7,927 nt of DNA, taken from assembly GCA_030046135.1 (NCBI GenBank), contig JASIEC010000005.1, positions 1-7,927 of the forward strand, written 5' to 3'. Source of the stretch: Thermoplasmata archaeon (lineage in GTDB: Archaea > Thermoplasmatota > Thermoplasmata > Lutacidiplasmatales > UBA184). Under the pieces are notes generated by a model. That model was given only the letters and a program-made list of their open reading frames with translations. It was not told the DNA's origin and made no database searches. The position numbers and the translations under genes were made by a program. Positions 6,535 to 7,927 of the stretch are shown piece after piece. Position 1 is the stretch's first letter. Each line of letters starts with the position of its first letter.

Positions 6535-7440
6535 ATGGCGCGTGCCGGGCTCTCCGAGCCGGTCCTCCACCGCCTCCTCGAGGCGGCGGGATACCGGCTC
6601 TCCTCCTACCCCGCCGGCACCCTCGCGGTTCGCTCGACCGACCGGCGCGCGGTGTTCCTCGCCGCGAGCCGGATCGGGCCTTCGGAGGTCGACTCCCTGT
6701 TCCCTCCTCCGTCGGTCCGCCGGACCCTCGTCTACGAGGAGGAGCCCGGCCCCGCGGCGCGGGCCCAGGCGGCGGAGCGGGGAATCGAAGTCCTCGACCC
6801 GTGGACGCTCGGCCCCGGACTCGGCGAGATCCTCCTGCCGGCCCCGGCGGCCGCCGCGCCCGGCGCGGACGAGTCGGCGGACGCGCTCGACCTCCCGTTC
6901 CCGATCGCGGGGTCCTCGGCGCGGACGGTCCGGCCCCGCGTGGGCCGGGCCGACGTCGAGGAGCTGGGGGCCGTCGAAGGGGCCCGATGCACGCTGCGCC
7001 TCGTTCCTCACTACGTCTCGGCGTACCGGGTCCGGCCCGCGACCGCCCACGGGGGCCGCGGCCCCGTCGTCCGCCAGCTCGTCGCGGTGAACGGGACGTC
7101 ACGACGGGCGGAGATCTGGGAGGACGGGGAGCGCGAGCTCGTCGAGGAGCTCCCGTCGCCGTACCAAACCCTCTCCCCCCAGCTCGGCGAGGCCGACGTC
7201 GCGCCGATCGCACTGGACGCGATCCGTCGGCACCACACGGTCCGCGTCGACCACACCGAGCAGCACGGGGGGGCGCTCGTCATCGAGACGAGGCGCGTCG
7301 TCCCCGACCCCGCCGACGTCCGCCTCGGGCCGTTCCTGCTCGTCTACGTCCCCCACTGGTACATCGAGGGGACGGGCGGACGGATCGTCCTCGACGCGGT
7401 GAGCGGCCTGAGGAAGGGCGACCCGGGCGATCCCGACTGA
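6535..7440 (+). CDS. Unrecognised 301-residue soluble protein, divergent from Cdc48
   Basis: I do not recognise this protein. It has no signal peptide or membrane helix. Residues 1-100 form a compact alpha/beta unit (LLEAAGYRL, GTLAVRS, RRAVFLAAS, RRTLVYEEE, GIEVLDPWTL) that resembles the helix-strand layout of Mrr-like PD-(D/E)XK nuclease domains, but the expected Asp and (E/Q)-x-K residues are missing, so if related it is probably inactive. A Pro/Ala/acid-rich linker covers about 101-135. A second domain at about 138-295 contains LRLVPHYVSAYRV, LVAVNGTSRRAEIWEDG and, near the end, FLLVYVPHWYIEG and GRIVLDAVSG. Only one cysteine is present (152), so there is no zinc ribbon. ATG 6535 is chosen because a TATA box lies about 25 bp upstream; the open frame extends further upstream only as antisense of cdc48. 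Base composition matches the neighbours. It is followed after 59 bp by a gene with its own promoter. Confidence 0.85.
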   Translation: MARAGLSEPVLHRLLEAAGYRLSSYPAGTLAVRSTDRRAVFLAASRIGPSEVDSLFPPPSVRRTLVYEEEPGPAARAQAAERGIEVLDPWTLGPGLGEILLPAPAAAAPGADESADALDLPFPIAGSSARTVRPRVGRADVEELGAVEGARCTLRLVPHYVSAYRVRPATAHGGRGPVVRQLVAVNGTSRRAEIWEDGERELVEELPSPYQTLSPQLGEADVAPIALDAIRRHHTVRVDHTEQHGGALVIETRRVVPDPADVRLGPFLLVYVPHWYIEGTGGRIVLDAVSGLRKGDPGDPD

Positions 7441-7472
7441 GCCCCGCCGGCCTCGCGCTCGCCTCCGCCCTC

Positions 7473-7478
7473 AAATAC
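7473..7478 (+). promoter_or_regulatory. TATA-like box of the MBL-fold hydrolase gene
   Basis: AAATAC is the only AT-rich element in the 59-bp gap after the 301-residue protein gene. Its centre is about 25 bp before the GTG at 7500, the spacing expected for a leaderless archaeal transcript. No Shine-Dalgarno sequence precedes the GTG. The two plus-strand genes may therefore be transcribed separately. Confidence 0.5.
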
Positions 7479-7491
7479 CGAGCGTCGCTCG
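7479..7491 (+). promoter_or_regulatory. Palindrome between TATA box and start, possible operator
   Basis: CGAGCG-T-CGCTCG is a perfect six-base inverted repeat with a one-base spacer. It begins directly after the TATA-like element and ends eight bases before the GTG at 7500, so a protein bound there would block RNA polymerase recruitment. In DNA this GC-rich a short palindrome can be chance; the position is what makes it worth listing. Confidence 0.3.
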
Positions 7492-7499
7492 CCCGGCCC

Positions 7500-7927
7500 G
7501 TGTTCCTCGAGCAGGTGCTGAGCGGGCCCCTCCTCAACTTCGTCTACGTCGTCGGCGACGGCGAGGGCGGGGAGGGGGTCGTGATCGATCCGTCGTACGA
7601 GCCCGGGCCCGTGCTGGAGACGATCGACCGTCACCGGCTCAAGGTCCGCTACGTCCTCAACACCCACAGCCACGCCGACCACACAGCGGGGAACGCGGCG
7701 GTGCGCGAGCGGACCGGGGCGAAGGTCGTCGCGCACCGGCTCACCCCGGACGCCCCGGACGTCCCGGTCGACGAAGGGGACTCGGTGCGCGCGGGCGGGC
7801 TCGAGATCCGCGTCGTGCACGTGCCGGGCCACACCCCCGACAGCGTGCTGTATCTCTTCCAGGGGAACGTCGCCACCGGCGACACCCTCTTCGTCGGGGA
7901 GTGCGGACGGACCGACCTCCCGGGCGG
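7500..7927 (+). CDS. MBL-fold metallo-hydrolase, glyoxalase II/persulfide dioxygenase-like, 3' end outside window
   Basis: The window shows the first 142 residues of a metallo-beta-lactamase-fold enzyme; the frame is open to the edge. Residues 54-61 give the metal motif NTHSHADH (His56, His58, Asp60, His61). His111 in VPGHTPDS and Asp128 in TGDTLF supply further metal ligands. The GECGRTDLPGG ending at the window edge is typical of the ETHE1-like and related glyoxalase II-like branch, which act on glutathione thioesters or persulfides in bacteria and eukaryotes. In an archaeon without glutathione the thiol carrier would be different, so I do not name a substrate. GTG 7500 starts the protein at FLEQVLSG, where family members begin, and sits about 25 bp from a TATA-like box. 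At least the C-terminal third is missing. Confidence 0.87.
   Translation, partial: MFLEQVLSGPLLNFVYVVGDGEGGEGVVIDPSYEPGPVLETIDRHRLKVRYVLNTHSHADHTAGNAAVRERTGAKVVAHRLTPDAPDVPVDEGDSVRAGGLEIRVVHVPGHTPDSVLYLFQGNVATGDTLFVGECGRTDLPG

Noticed and set aside
5296..7050. Minus-strand 584-residue open frame across cdc48 and the 301-residue gene
   Set aside because: Low-complexity shadow of genes on both strands, with no promoter or domain.
1..7927. Mobile element, integrase, toxin-antitoxin pair or CRISPR array
   Set aside because: No transposase or integrase motifs, no terminal or direct repeats, and no spaced repeat units were seen on either strand.

Overview
The window is a high-GC archaeal chromosome segment. 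The archaeal assignment rests on three things: an L13p-S9p-RpoN gene order, a two-ring Cdc48/VAT ATPase with an archaeal N-domain, and promoters of the archaeal TATA type, several lying about 25 bp upstream of a start codon with no ribosome binding site between. The VAT-type ATPase, the very Asn/Thr/Ser-rich surface protein with a plain C-terminal membrane anchor, and the leaderless genes together suggest a high-GC Thermoplasmatota lineage. That lineage call is inference; a protein search would settle it.

Layout: (1) 2-668, plus strand: the tail of a ribosomal protein/RNA polymerase operon (end of uL13, then uS9, then RNA polymerase subunit N). (2) 669-746: short convergent intergenic gap with two hairpins. 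(3) 4079-747, minus strand: a 1110-residue secreted, membrane-anchored surface protein built of carboxypeptidase-regulatory-like, PKD-like and CARDB-like beta domains, with about 59 N-glycosylation sequons. (4) 4080-4187: its promoter and leader. (5) 6413-4188, minus strand: Cdc48/VAT unfoldase. (6) 6414-6534: divergent promoter region. (7) 6535-7440, plus strand: unrecognised 301-residue soluble protein. (8) 7500-7927, plus strand, cut by the window edge: metallo-beta-lactamase-fold hydrolase of the glyoxalase II/persulfide dioxygenase type.

The first block is translation and transcription machinery. Cdc48 is protein quality control; its C-terminus (Ile-Tyr-Arg) fits docking to the 20S proteasome. 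The surface protein is an envelope component with its own promoter. The unknown protein shares a 121-bp divergent promoter region with Cdc48, which is the main reason to consider a link between them, but nothing in its sequence proves one. I saw no mobile element, CRISPR array, tRNA or rRNA. I did not find a clearly new multi-gene system; the best leads are the divergent Cdc48/unknown-protein pair and the small palindromes in the promoters.
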